Positions 19,071 to 27,406 of a DNA stretch of 64,000 nucleotides are shown here, one piece after another (position 1 is the first letter of the stretch; each line of letters opens with the position of its first letter). Both the position numbers and the translations under genes were made by a program. This DNA is from Actinomadura luteofluorescens. GTDB taxonomy: Bacteria; Actinomycetota; Actinomycetes; Streptosporangiales; Streptosporangiaceae. The notes beneath the pieces were generated by a model. That model was not told the origin of the DNA, searched no databases, and worked only from the letters and a program-made list of their open reading frames with translations. Location of the stretch: assembly GCF_013409365.1 (NCBI RefSeq), contig NZ_JACCBA010000001.1:1736001-1800000 (forward strand), read 5' to 3'.

Positions 19071-19247
19071 TCAGTCCTCGTTCTGCCTGCGCCACGCCTC
19101 GTTGCGCTCGCGGGCGATGGCCATGGCGTCCGCCGCCTCGCCCTCGGTCCGGTACGGGCCCATGCGGTCCTTGCCGGGGCAGCCCGCCCCGTGCTCGGGC
19201 TTCATGTGCTTCAGGCAGAACCACCAGTCACCGTCGTCACCGGCCAT
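19071..19247 (-). CDS. Small conserved Trp/Cys-containing protein (58 aa)
   Basis: 58 aa. It starts ATG at 19247 after GGAG seven bases upstream and reads MAGDDGDWWFCLKHMKPEHG, then GCPGKDRMGPYRTEGEAADAM and a charged helix ending RRQNED. A WWFCLKHxxPE...GC pattern suggests a small folded domain, possibly metal-binding through the two Cys and nearby His, followed by a helix. Codon third positions are strongly G/C, supporting real coding. Convergent with 18483-19070 and divergent from map. Function unknown. Confidence 0.75.
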   Translation of the reverse strand: MAGDDGDWWFCLKHMKPEHGAGCPGKDRMGPYRTEGEAADAMAIARERNEAWRRQNED

Positions 19248-19301
19248 CGGCGCTCCTCTCGATCATGCGCTGGCACCGGAGTGTGCCCGCATCGCGCTGA
19301 C

Positions 19302-19307
19302 TACACT
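19302..19307 (+). promoter_or_regulatory. -10 element of probable leaderless map promoter
   Basis: TACACT ends eight bases before the map ATG, and no Shine-Dalgarno sequence exists in between. The transcript would start at or next to the ATG. The -35 region is weak. Confidence 0.4.
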
Positions 19308-19315
19308 CCATCACT

Positions 19316-20167
19316 ATGACGACCCAGTTGCTCCGGCCCGGACGCGTCTCCCCCATGCGCAAGGTTCCCTCGAACATTCCGCGCCCGGAGTACGTGGGGA
19401 AGAAGCGGCCGCGGACGGGCGAGCCGGACGTCAAGTCGCCCGAGATCATCGAGCGGATGCGGGTCGCCGGGAGGATCGCCGCGCAGGCGCTGGAGGAGGT
19501 CGGCAAGCACGTCCGGCCCGGGATCACCACCGACGAGCTCGACGCCGTCGGGCACGAGTTCATGCTCGACCACGGCGCCTACCCCTCCACGCTCGGCTAC
19601 CGGGGGTTCCCCAAGTCGCTGTGCACCTCGATCAACGAGGTGATCTGCCACGGCATCCCGGACGACACGGTCCTGCGCGACGGCGACATCGTCAACGTCG
19701 ACATCACCGCCTTCGTCGACGGCGTGCACGGCGACACCGACGCGACGTTCCTGTGCGGGGACGTCGACGAGGAGTCGCGCCTGCTGGTGGAGCGCACCCA
19801 CGAGGCGGCGATGCGCGGCATCCGCGCGGTCAAGCCCGGCCGGGCGCTGAACGTGATCGGGCGGGTCATCGAGTCCTACGCCAAGCGGTTCGGGTACGGC
19901 GTCGTGCGCGACTTCACCGGGCACGGGATCGGCACGACGTTCCACTCCGGCCTCGTCGTCCCCCACTACGACGACCCGGCCGCCACAACGATCATCGAGC
20001 CGGGCATGACGTTCACGGTCGAGCCGATGCTGACCCTCGGCACCGCCGAGTACGACATGTGGGCCGACGGCTGGACGGTCGTGACCAAGGACCGCAGGCG
20101 CACGGCGCAGTTCGAGCACACGCTGCTGGTCACCGAGGACGGCCACGAAATCCTCACCCTGCCGTGA
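19316..20167 (+). CDS. map: Type I methionine aminopeptidase
   Basis: 283 aa. Removes the initiator Met from nascent proteins. An N-terminal extension rich in Pro ([20 protein letters not shown]) matches the linker of actinobacterial MetAP1c. The dimetal ligands are visible: Asp in VNVDITAF, Asp in HGDTDATF, His in GHGIGTTFH, Glu in FTVEPM and Glu in [11 protein letters not shown]. Length is as expected. Probably leaderless; single gene. Confidence 0.95.
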   Translation: MTTQLLRPGRVSPMRKVPSNIPRPEYVGKKRPRTGEPDVKSPEIIERMRVAGRIAAQALEEVGKHVRPGITTDELDAVGHEFMLDHGAYPSTLGYRGFPKSLCTSINEVICHGIPDDTVLRDGDIVNVDITAFVDGVHGDTDATFLCGDVDEESRLLVERTHEAAMRGIRAVKPGRALNVIGRVIESYAKRFGYGVVRDFTGHGIGTTFHSGLVVPHYDDPAATTIIEPGMTFTVEPMLTLGTAEYDMWADGWTVVTKDRRRTAQFEHTLLVTEDGHEILTLP

Positions 20168-20225
20168 CCCTTCCCTCGGTCTAGAGTCCGAATCGCCCAT
20201 ATCCGGCCCGGGAGACCCTCGAGAG

Positions 20226-20915
20226 ATGAACGCCCCAGCGCCGTACGAGCCGAGGGTTCCCTCCGACAGCATGCCGCCGGGGCAGGCCGCACTGAGCGTG
20301 ACGTGGGCGGCGCTGCCGTTCCTGACGCTCGGCTTCGCCACGCCGTTCACGTTCGCCGCCGCGCTGCTGTGGCGCCGGAGCCTGCACCTGCTGGTGTCGA
20401 CGGTCGCCTACGCCGGCGTGTTCGTGCTGATGCTGTCCATGCTCTCCGGCAACGGTGAGGACGAGGGCACCGTGCGGTTCGCCGGCATGCTGATGTCCGT
20501 CCTGGCGTTGGTGGGCTGCGGGCACGCCTTCCTGATCCGGCGGAAGGTGTTCGACCCGCACGGGCTGTCGGGCGTCGACAACGAGGCCGTGGTGGAGCGG
20601 GTCAAGCGGCAGCGGCTGCTGCGGGAGAAGGCGCGGGTGCTGGCGGCGTCCGACCCGGGGCTGGCCAAGGAGCTGCGCATCGGACGTCCCGACCTGCGGC
20701 GCCAGTACAACGACGGCGGGCTCGTCGACGTCAACCACGCGTCCGCGGAGGCTCTGACGCTGCTGCCCGGCATCACCGCGGAGCTGGCGGCCACGATCGA
20801 GCGGGTCCGGGCCGAGACGGGCGGGTTCATGTCGGCCGAGGAGCTGTCCGCGGTGGCGGGGCTGCCGCCCTCCCTCACCGGCGATCTGGCCGACTACGCC
20901 GTCTTCATCCGCTGA
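20226..20915 (+). CDS. Membrane protein with C-terminal helix-hairpin-helix (ComEA-like) domain
   Basis: 229 aa. Three membrane spans lie in the first 105 residues, then a basic cytosolic linker (RVKRQRLLREKARVL). The HhH region at the end contains DVNHASAEALTLLPGITAELAATIERVRAETGGF in register, like ComEA/UvrC-type non-specific DNA-binding domains. Unlike ComEA it has no signal plus single anchor, and the HhH domain is predicted to face the cytoplasm. Followed after 19 bp by a LigD-related phosphoesterase gene, so the two may be co-transcribed. Role unknown. Confidence 0.8.
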   Translation: MNAPAPYEPRVPSDSMPPGQAALSVTWAALPFLTLGFATPFTFAAALLWRRSLHLLVSTVAYAGVFVLMLSMLSGNGEDEGTVRFAGMLMSVLALVGCGHAFLIRRKVFDPHGLSGVDNEAVVERVKRQRLLREKARVLAASDPGLAKELRIGRPDLRRQYNDGGLVDVNHASAEALTLLPGITAELAATIERVRAETGGFMSAEELSAVAGLPPSLTGDLADYAVFIR

Positions 20916-20934
20916 GCGCGGGTATGCAGCGGGC

Positions 20935-21987
20935 GTGACCCCGAAGAAGCCCAGGAAGCACGCCGCTCCCCCGGCCCGCGAGGGCGACCGGCTCGCCGAC
21001 TACCGGGGCAGGCGCGACCCCGGGCGGACGCCGGAGCCCGTGCCCGCGGGCGAGGCGCTGCCGCGCGGCGACGACGACACGTTCGTCATCCAGGAGCACC
21101 ACGCGACCAGCCTGCACTGGGACCTGCGGCTCGAACGCGACGGCGTGCTCGTCTCGTGGGCCGTGCCGAAGGGCCTGCCGTGGAGCCCGGAGACCAACCA
21201 CCTCGCCGTGCACACCGAGGACCACCCGCTGGAGTACGCCGCCTTCGAGGGCGAGATCCCGCGCGGCGAGTACGGCGCCGGGACGATGACCATCTGGGAC
21301 CGGGGGACCTACGAGACGGAGAAGTGGTCCGAGCGCGAGGTGAAGGTCGTCATCCACGGGTCGCGCGTGTCCGGCCGCTACGTGCTGTTCAGGACGCGCG
21401 GCCGGAACTGGATGATCCACCGGATGGACCCGCCCGCGGACCCAGACGCCGAGCCGCTGCCGGAGTCGCTGCGCCCGATGCGGCCGCAGGAGCGGGCCCG
21501 CCTGCCCCGCGACACCGGCGCGTGGGGGTTCGAGTTCGCGTGGGGCGGCAGGCGGCTGGCCGCCTACGTCGAGGGCGGCCGGACCCGGTTCACCGACGGG
21601 CGGGGCCACGCCGTGGACGGCCCCGGCGGGCTCGGCTCCCGGCTCGGGGCGCAGCTCGGCGTCCGGCCCGCGCTGCTGGACGGGGAGCTGGCCGTCCTGG
21701 ACGGCCGCGAGACCTACATGATCTACGACGTGCCGCATCTGGACGGGCATCCGCTGCTGGACGTCCCCTACCGGGAGCGGCGGGAGCGGCTCGACGACCT
21801 CGGCCTGTCGGGCCCGCGCTGGCAGACCGCCCCCTGGTTCCCCGGAGACGGCGCGGCGGTCCTGGAGGCGGCGCGCGACCAGGGCCTGCCCGGCGTCGTC
21901 GCCAAACGCCTGGACTCCCGCTACGAGCCGGACGAGGAGTCCGGCGCCTGGCGGCTGGTCCCCGCCCGGCCCGCGAAGCGCCGCTGA
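20935..21987 (+). CDS. LigD-type 3'-phosphoesterase fused to a catalytically dead ATP-ligase-like domain
   Basis: 350 aa. Residues 45-170 form the PE domain of bacterial NHEJ ligase D: EHHATSLHWDLRLE, HTEDHPLEYAAFEG and IPRGEYGAG carry the His/Asp/Arg/Tyr set expected for Mn-dependent 3'-end trimming. Residues 195-345 follow an ATP-dependent ligase adenylation domain, but the nucleophile motif KxDGxR is replaced by A202-W-G-G-R-R (Lys to Ala, Asp to Gly). The second metal motif is also changed (PGVVAKR instead of EGVVxK), while LLDGEL and MIYDV remain. It cannot be a normal ligase; it may bind DNA or nucleotide and target the PE domain. No Ku or polymerase domain is nearby. The GTG start has no ribosome site, consistent with coupling to the upstream gene. 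Confidence 0.85.
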   Translation: MTPKKPRKHAAPPAREGDRLADYRGRRDPGRTPEPVPAGEALPRGDDDTFVIQEHHATSLHWDLRLERDGVLVSWAVPKGLPWSPETNHLAVHTEDHPLEYAAFEGEIPRGEYGAGTMTIWDRGTYETEKWSEREVKVVIHGSRVSGRYVLFRTRGRNWMIHRMDPPADPDAEPLPESLRPMRPQERARLPRDTGAWGFEFAWGGRRLAAYVEGGRTRFTDGRGHAVDGPGGLGSRLGAQLGVRPALLDGELAVLDGRETYMIYDVPHLDGHPLLDVPYRERRERLDDLGLSGPRWQTAPWFPGDGAAVLEAARDQGLPGVVAKRLDSRYEPDEESGAWRLVPARPAKRR

Positions 21988-22183
21988 CCCGACGCCGGTC
22001 CACCCGGCCCGCCCCCGAGCGCGCGGAAAGCCCTGTGTCCAGGGCGGAACCGGCGGGAGCCTCCGGGCATCAAAAGGACGTGACGCCGCGTTCGGCGCGT
22101 CTTCGCCGAAAACGATCAGGAGCGGATTAGAGTCCCGCCCTGAGACGGGCGGCGGTACGCGCTGGAAGGCGGGGGAACGGCAC

Positions 22184-22900
22184 ATGATGGGCAAGACGCA
22201 TGCCCTGAGCGGCGCGCTGGCATGGCTGGGCGCCGTCCCGATCCTCGGGCAGGAGCGGCTGCTCGGCGAGCACGCGGTGGCGCTGTCGCCGGAGCAGATC
22301 ATGGCGGGCGCGGTGGTGTGCGCCGGGGCCGCGATCCTGCCCGACATCGACCACCACAACGGCCGGATCGCCAACACCTTCGGGCCGATCACGAACCACA
22401 TGTGCAAGTGGATCGGGAAGCTGTCGGGCGGGCACCGGCAGGCGACCCACTCGATCCTGTTCGCGGTCGGCATCGGCTGGGCGATGGACACCCTCGCCAC
22501 CCACGTCATCTGGGCCTGGTGGGCCTGCCTGTTCATGATCGTGGGGCTCGGGCTGCGCGGCGTCGGCCTGGACTTCGAGGGCGCCGAGCCGCAGTCGGCG
22601 CTGGCGGACTGCGCGCTGGCCCTGATCGCCGTCTGGCTCATGCACAACATCGACATGAGCTTCGTCGGGTTCGCGGTGACGCTCGGCTGCCTGGCCCACG
22701 TCGCCGGCGACTGCCTGACACCGCGGGGCTGCCCGGTGTTCTGGCCGCTGCCGTGGCGGATCGACGTGCCCGTCATCCCGCGGACGGACGGCAAGGTCGA
22801 GCGCTGGGTGGTGATGCCGGTCCTGATCCTCGGCATCGCGATCCTGACCGTCCGCTCCGTGCTCGGCGACATCACCGCCCAGTGGCTGACCCGGGGCTGA
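22184..22900 (+). CDS. YdjM/DUF457-type membrane-bound metal-dependent hydrolase
   Basis: 238 aa. MMGKTHALSGALAWL at the start, LPDIDHHNGRIAN (HxH/D metal set) and GGHRQATHSILF are the hallmarks of the YdjM family of inner-membrane predicted metal hydrolases; four to six hydrophobic segments. In E. coli, YdjM is a LexA-controlled protein of unknown activity, which is the only functional hint. 196 bp of unremarkable sequence precede it. Convergent, end to end, with the lipoprotein gene. Confidence 0.85.
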   Translation: MMGKTHALSGALAWLGAVPILGQERLLGEHAVALSPEQIMAGAVVCAGAAILPDIDHHNGRIANTFGPITNHMCKWIGKLSGGHRQATHSILFAVGIGWAMDTLATHVIWAWWACLFMIVGLGLRGVGLDFEGAEPQSALADCALALIAVWLMHNIDMSFVGFAVTLGCLAHVAGDCLTPRGCPVFWPLPWRIDVPVIPRTDGKVERWVVMPVLILGIAILTVRSVLGDITAQWLTRG

Positions 22901-23422
22901 TCATTCGAGCAGGACGGCGAACTGGCCGCAGGTCAGGGTCTCCCATGTCCTCTTCTCCCGGTAGGGACCGCGCCACAGGTTGACGCTCCTGGTGCCCGGG
23001 ATCGCCATCGCGGTGCACGCGATCTGAGCCTTGGCCGTCCGCGACCAGGTCGGCCGCGCGTCCGGGTCGTACGGCCGGACGTCCATCACGGGGGCGCGAC
23101 GGGTCGGACTGGAGCCGTCGACGGCGGCCTCCGCCGAGAGCCTGCCGTGGACCTCCGTGCGCAGCCCGGCCGCGCGCTCCCGCGCGGTGGGCGGCACGGA
23201 CAGCTGCTGGACGGCCAGGTTCGGCTGCCCGGGCAGACCGGGTCTCGTCACCGGCACCAGGCTGCGCCCCCGCACGAGGTAGAGGGTGATCGTGGCGGCG
23301 TACCCCCGCGCGTTCGGCGCGCCTCCCGCGCTGATGATCCCGGTCGGGCGGATCCCGCAACCGGCCAGCGCGGCACAGGTCGCCATCGCCAGTAGCGCTC
23401 GCGCCCGTCTCGACCAGATCAC
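22901..23422 (-). CDS. Lipoprotein, third gene of a two-component operon
   Basis: 173 aa. Signal sequence with lipobox LAGCG, then GIRPTGIISAGGAPNARG and a small beta-rich domain with two Cys near the C-terminus (IACTAMA, LTCGQF), perhaps a disulphide. The GTG at 23422 overlaps the kinase stop codon (GTGA), so it is translated with the two-component pair. Actinobacteria often place a lipoprotein beside an envelope-sensing kinase (for example CseA with CseBC); by analogy it may tune the sensor. I do not recognise the exact family. Confidence 0.8.
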   Translation of the reverse strand: MIWSRRARALLAMATCAALAGCGIRPTGIISAGGAPNARGYAATITLYLVRGRSLVPVTRPGLPGQPNLAVQQLSVPPTARERAAGLRTEVHGRLSAEAAVDGSSPTRRAPVMDVRPYDPDARPTWSRTAKAQIACTAMAIPGTRSVNLWRGPYREKRTWETLTCGQFAVLLE

Positions 23423-24900
23423 AGGAGTTCCTCCGCTGCACCGTCGGGCAGCCACAGGGTGAAGACCGCGCCGCCCTCCGGCCCGTTGGCGGCCTCCAGC
23501 GTGCCGCCGTGCAGCAGGGCGTTCTCCCTGGCGATCGACAGGCCGAGGCCGCTTCCCTCGCTGCGCGTGCGCGCCGCCTCCGCCTTGACGAACCGGTCGA
23601 AGACCACGGGGGCCACGTCGGCCGGAAGCCCGGGCCCGCGGTCGGCGACCACGACCCGGACTCCGCCCGCGTCCTCCCCTTCCGGCCGGCCGAAGCGCAG
23701 CGAGACGGGCGGGAGCCCGTGCTTGAGGGCGTTCCCGGCGAGGTTGGCGACGATGACGTCGAACCGCCGCGGGTCCAGCCGGACGAACAGGCCGGCGGGG
23801 CCCTCCACCGCCACGTCCTCCCGCCAGCCGCGCGTCTCCAGCGTCGCCCCGACCGCGTCGGCGACGTTGACGTCGTCCAGGACGAGGGCGGCGGCGCCCG
23901 CGTCGAACCGGCTGATCTCGATCAGGTGCTCCACGAGCGTGCCGAGCCGCCGGGTCTCGTCCGCGACGAGCCGGGCGGCCGCGCCGCCGCCGTCCTCGGC
24001 GGCCTCCTCGGCCAGCACGTCGGTCATGGCGATCATCGAGGTCAGCGGCGTGCGCAGCTCGTGGGAGACGTCGGCGACGAACCGGCGGGACGCGGCCTCC
24101 ATCGCGCGCAGCTCCGTCACCGTCCGCTCCAGCGCCTGCGCGGTGCGGTTGAACGTCTCGGCGAGATCGGCCAGCTCGTCGCGGCCCTGCACCCGGACGC
24201 GGGTGTCCAGCCGTCCCTCACCGAGCGCGCGGGCGGCGGCCCCGAGGCGGCGCACCGGGCGCAGCACGCCCCCGGTGGCCAGCAGCGCGAGGGCGAGCGC
24301 GGCCGCCAGCGCCGCGGCGTCCGCGATCAGCAGGGTGCGGGTGAACAGCGCCAGGTCGGCGGCCTCCCGGCGCAGGCTGGCGGAGACGAACACCATCGGC
24401 GGCGTCGTCCGCCACGGCTCGGCCGGTGCGGGCCAGGTGGAGACGCGGGCGCCCACGAGCAGGTAGGGCGTGCCGTTCCGGTCGACGCGCTGGAAGACCA
24501 CGCCCCGCATGGCGCGACGGGCGAACTCCGAGGTCACGGGGACGTCCAGCAGGCCCGGCGGCGGGAGCCCGGGCCCGCCATGCCCCAGCACCGGCACCGC
24601 GGTCGCTTTTCGTCCCGGCTCCGAGCGGAGCGCGTCCTCCAGAGCGACCTCGACCAGAGGCTCCACGTCGGGCGGAAGGTCGGGCGGGACCTGCTGTGCG
24701 AGGGTGGCGCGGACGTCGTTGAGCACCGCGTCCTGGGCGCGCTGCAGCATCACCCGCCGCAGCAGCACGTAGGAGATGCCGGAGGCGAGCACGGACGCCA
24801 GCAGCGCCACCGCGGTGAACGCGGCCGCGAGACGCATCCGCAGCCCGGTGAACCGGAGGCGCCGCACCCACGGCGCGGCGAACCGGAGGGTGCGCCTCAC
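23419..24900 (-). CDS. Sensor histidine kinase (HAMP-HisKA-HATPase)
   Basis: 493 aa. TM1 at about residues 23-45, an extracellular sensor domain of about 130 residues, TM2 near 180-205, a HAMP linker, HisKA with the phospho-acceptor H280 (VSHELRTPLTSM), and HATPase_c with NALKHG, DRGPGL and GSGLGLSIARENA. Starts at GTG 24900, overlapping the stop of the response regulator. A CseC/BaeS-like envelope sensor. The kinase, regulator and lipoprotein form one tightly overlapped operon. Confidence 0.93.
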   Translation of the reverse strand: MRRTLRFAAPWVRRLRFTGLRMRLAAAFTAVALLASVLASGISYVLLRRVMLQRAQDAVLNDVRATLAQQVPPDLPPDVEPLVEVALEDALRSEPGRKATAVPVLGHGGPGLPPPGLLDVPVTSEFARRAMRGVVFQRVDRNGTPYLLVGARVSTWPAPAEPWRTTPPMVFVSASLRREAADLALFTRTLLIADAAALAAALALALLATGGVLRPVRRLGAAARALGEGRLDTRVRVQGRDELADLAETFNRTAQALERTVTELRAMEAASRRFVADVSHELRTPLTSMIAMTDVLAEEAAEDGGGAAARLVADETRRLGTLVEHLIEISRFDAGAAALVLDDVNVADAVGATLETRGWREDVAVEGPAGLFVRLDPRRFDVIVANLAGNALKHGLPPVSLRFGRPEGEDAGGVRVVVADRGPGLPADVAPVVFDRFVKAEAARTRSEGSGLGLSIARENALLHGGTLEAANGPEGGAVFTLWLPDGAAEELL

Positions 24901-25571
24901 GGGGCGGTGAACCGGTAGCCGAAGCCGCGGACCGTCTCGATCAGCCGCGGCTCGGCCGGCTCGTCCTCGATCTTGGCGCGGACGCGCTGGACGCAGGCGT
25001 CCACGAGCCGCGAGTCGCCCGGGTAGGTGTGCTCCCACACCTCGGCCAGCAGGTGCTGGCGGGTGAGGGCCTGGCCGGGGCGGCGCGTCAGCTCCAGCAG
25101 GAGGCGCAGCTCGGTCGGGGTGAGGCGCAGGTCGGCGCCGCCCTTGGTGACCTTCAGGGACGTCCGGTCGACGACGAGGTCGCCGTAGACGGACCGGTCG
25201 AGGCGGGTCTGGTCGGCGCGGCGCAGGACGGCGCGGATCCGGGCGTCCAGGACGCGGGGCTCGACGGGCTTGACCACGTAGTCGTCGGCGCCCGCCTCCA
25301 GCCCGAGGACGATGTCGAGGTCGTCGCCCCGCGCGGTCAGCAGGATCACCGGAAGCGGGTCCTCCCGGCGGATGCGGCGGCACACCTCGATGCCGTCGAT
25401 GCCGGGCAGCATCACGTCCAGGACGGCGATCTCGGGGCGGCGCGCCCGCAGCGCCTCCAGCCCGTCCTCGCCGGTGGCCCGGGACGTCACCCCGTGTCCC
25501 TGGCGGGTCAGCGCCAGCTCCAGAGCCGCCCGGGCGGACGGATCATCCTCGATGAACAGAATGCTCGCCAC
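24897..25571 (-). CDS. OmpR-family response regulator
   Basis: 224 aa. Receiver domain with acidic pair D9/D10 in IEDDPSA, phospho-acceptor D52 in LDVMLPG, the ARGDD switch region and conserved Lys in VVKPVEP. The C-terminal winged helix has LTPTELRLLLELTRRPGQALTR and ETVRGFGYRF. Closest in feel to actinobacterial CseB. First gene of the regulator-kinase-lipoprotein operon and divergent from a membrane glycosyltransferase-like gene 92 bp away. Confidence 0.94.
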   Translation of the reverse strand: MASILFIEDDPSARAALELALTRQGHGVTSRATGEDGLEALRARRPEIAVLDVMLPGIDGIEVCRRIRREDPLPVILLTARGDDLDIVLGLEAGADDYVVKPVEPRVLDARIRAVLRRADQTRLDRSVYGDLVVDRTSLKVTKGGADLRLTPTELRLLLELTRRPGQALTRQHLLAEVWEHTYPGDSRLVDACVQRVRAKIEDEPAEPRLIETVRGFGYRFTAP

Positions 25572-25663
25572 CCGGTCATTATCGGCCGTCCGCGATCAAC
25601 GAACGGGATGTGTCACAAGATCCGGACATCTTCGGCACGAGACCATGACGGTCCGCCGGAACC

Positions 25664-27406
25664 GTGGAGCGCATGTCGCTCGCGTTGCTCCCGCCCCGCC
25701 GTCAGGCGCCGCCCACCCCGCCGGGCCCCTCCCGGAGGTTCCCGCGCGCCCTGCCGTGGCTGCTCGCGGCCGGCGTGCTCGCGCAGGCGGCGGTCCGGCT
25801 CTGGTTCTCCTGGGCGCGGACGGCCCCGGCCGCCAACCCGGACGAGACCGGCTACCTGCTCGCCGCCCGGCTGCTGGCCGGCGGGCCGGGCGGCGACCTG
25901 TCCGGCAACACCTTCTACCAGGGCGGCTATCCGCTCCTGCTCACCCCGGCGTTCTGGTTCTCCCACGATCCCGCGACGGTCTACACGACGGTCATGGCGA
26001 TCAACGCGGTGCTGGGGGCGGCGCTGTTCCCGCTCGGGTACGCGGCGGCGCGCCGCTTCGGACTGGCCCGCCGCCGCGCCCTGCCGCTGGCGTTCGCGGC
26101 GGCGCTGCTGCCCGCGACGACGTTCTTCGGCGCCTTCGCGCTCGCCGACGCCGTCCTTCCGACGCTCGTCCTGGCCTGGCTGCTGGCGCTGGACCGGTTC
26201 GTCCGGAACGGCCGGGCCGGGGACGCCGCCCTCGCGAGCCTGGCCGCGTCCTGCGCGGCGGCCGTGCACACCCGGGGAACGGTCCTGCTCGCCGTGCACG
26301 CCGCCGCCCTGCTGGTCATGGCCCTGACCGGGCGCCGGAGGATCCGCGCCGCGCTCGCCGGGGCCGCCGTCGCGCTCGCCGGGTACGCGGCGGGCGCGGC
26401 GCTGAACGCGCACGTCCGCGCCGAGCTGTATCCGCGCGGCACGCGGGACCTCGGCGAGATCCTGGCGTCCCGGCTGACCACGGTCCCCGGACAGGAGTGG
26501 GCGCTGTCGGGCGCGGCGGGGCAGCTCTGGTACCTGATCGTCTCCACCTGGGGTCTGGCGGGGGCCGGGCTGGTGGCCGTCGCGGCGGTCCTCGCGCGGC
26601 GGCGGACGCCCGCCGCGGACAGGATCATGGCGGGGGTGCTGCTCGCCGCGACCTGCGGCATCGCCTACGCCTCCTCGGCCGCGCTGCCGGACGAGCACCG
26701 GGTGGGCAACTTCGCCTACGGCCGCTACCTGGCGTGCGTGGCGCTGGTCTACGCCCTCGCCGGGGCCGCGGCGCTCGCGCGCCTGGCCGCGGGCCCGGCG
26801 ATCCGGCTGGCGGCGGCGGGCGCCCTGCTGCTGGAGGGCGCCGCGCTGTGGGTCACCGCCTACGCGGGCGAGCGGCTCCGCACCCACATCTTCATCGGTT
26901 TCGACTTCCCGGAGGTCACGTTCCTCACCGCCGACCGGAGCGGGCTGCACCTGCACGAGGCGACCTTCGCCGCGCTCGCCCTGCTCGGCGGCCTGCTCGC
27001 GCTGTCCAGACTGGACAGGACGGCCCTGGCGTCCGTCGCGCTCGCCGGGGTGAACCTCGCGGCGCTGACGTTCGCGATGGGGCCGCACGCGCGGCGCGTC
27101 CCGGCCGAGCCTCCGCTGCCCGGCCCGGCCACAGGCAGGGTCGTCACCGACTCGTCGCTCAACTGGGCCGTCAGGGTCGCGCTGCTGTACCCCGTGTGGT
27201 GGACGCGCGTCGGCGCCTTCGACGTCCGCGCCGGGCGGCCCCCCGCACCGGACGTGTGCACGGTCGTCGTGCCCCTCCCGGACGGGACGCCGCCGGAGGC
27301 GTCCTGGCCGGCGCATCCGGCTGGCTGGCGGCCGCACGCGGGACGGTTCTGGTCGATCGGCTGGGTGGGCTGGCACGACCCCTCGTGCTCGGCGGCGGGT
27401 CAGTAG
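25664..27406 (+). CDS. GT-C-type polytopic membrane protein (possible glycosyltransferase)
   Basis: 580 aa with about 12 membrane spans. An acidic motif in the first outer loop (NPDETGYLLAARLL) followed by YQGGYPLLL is typical of GT-C enzymes using polyprenyl-phosphate sugars. The C-terminal 90 residues are soluble, probably extracytoplasmic, with two Cys. It is divergent from the envelope-type two-component system, which suggests a cell-surface role. Start GTG 25664 or ATG 25673 (GGAG just upstream); undecided. The last seven bases overlap the convergent baeRF3 gene. Confidence 0.7.
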   Translation: MERMSLALLPPRRQAPPTPPGPSRRFPRALPWLLAAGVLAQAAVRLWFSWARTAPAANPDETGYLLAARLLAGGPGGDLSGNTFYQGGYPLLLTPAFWFSHDPATVYTTVMAINAVLGAALFPLGYAAARRFGLARRRALPLAFAAALLPATTFFGAFALADAVLPTLVLAWLLALDRFVRNGRAGDAALASLAASCAAAVHTRGTVLLAVHAAALLVMALTGRRRIRAALAGAAVALAGYAAGAALNAHVRAELYPRGTRDLGEILASRLTTVPGQEWALSGAAGQLWYLIVSTWGLAGAGLVAVAAVLARRRTPAADRIMAGVLLAATCGIAYASSAALPDEHRVGNFAYGRYLACVALVYALAGAAALARLAAGPAIRLAAAGALLLEGAALWVTAYAGERLRTHIFIGFDFPEVTFLTADRSGLHLHEATFAALALLGGLLALSRLDRTALASVALAGVNLAALTFAMGPHARRVPAEPPLPGPATGRVVTDSSLNWAVRVALLYPVWWTRVGAFDVRAGRPPAPDVCTVVVPLPDGTPPEASWPAHPAGWRPHAGRFWSIGWVGWHDPSCSAAGQ

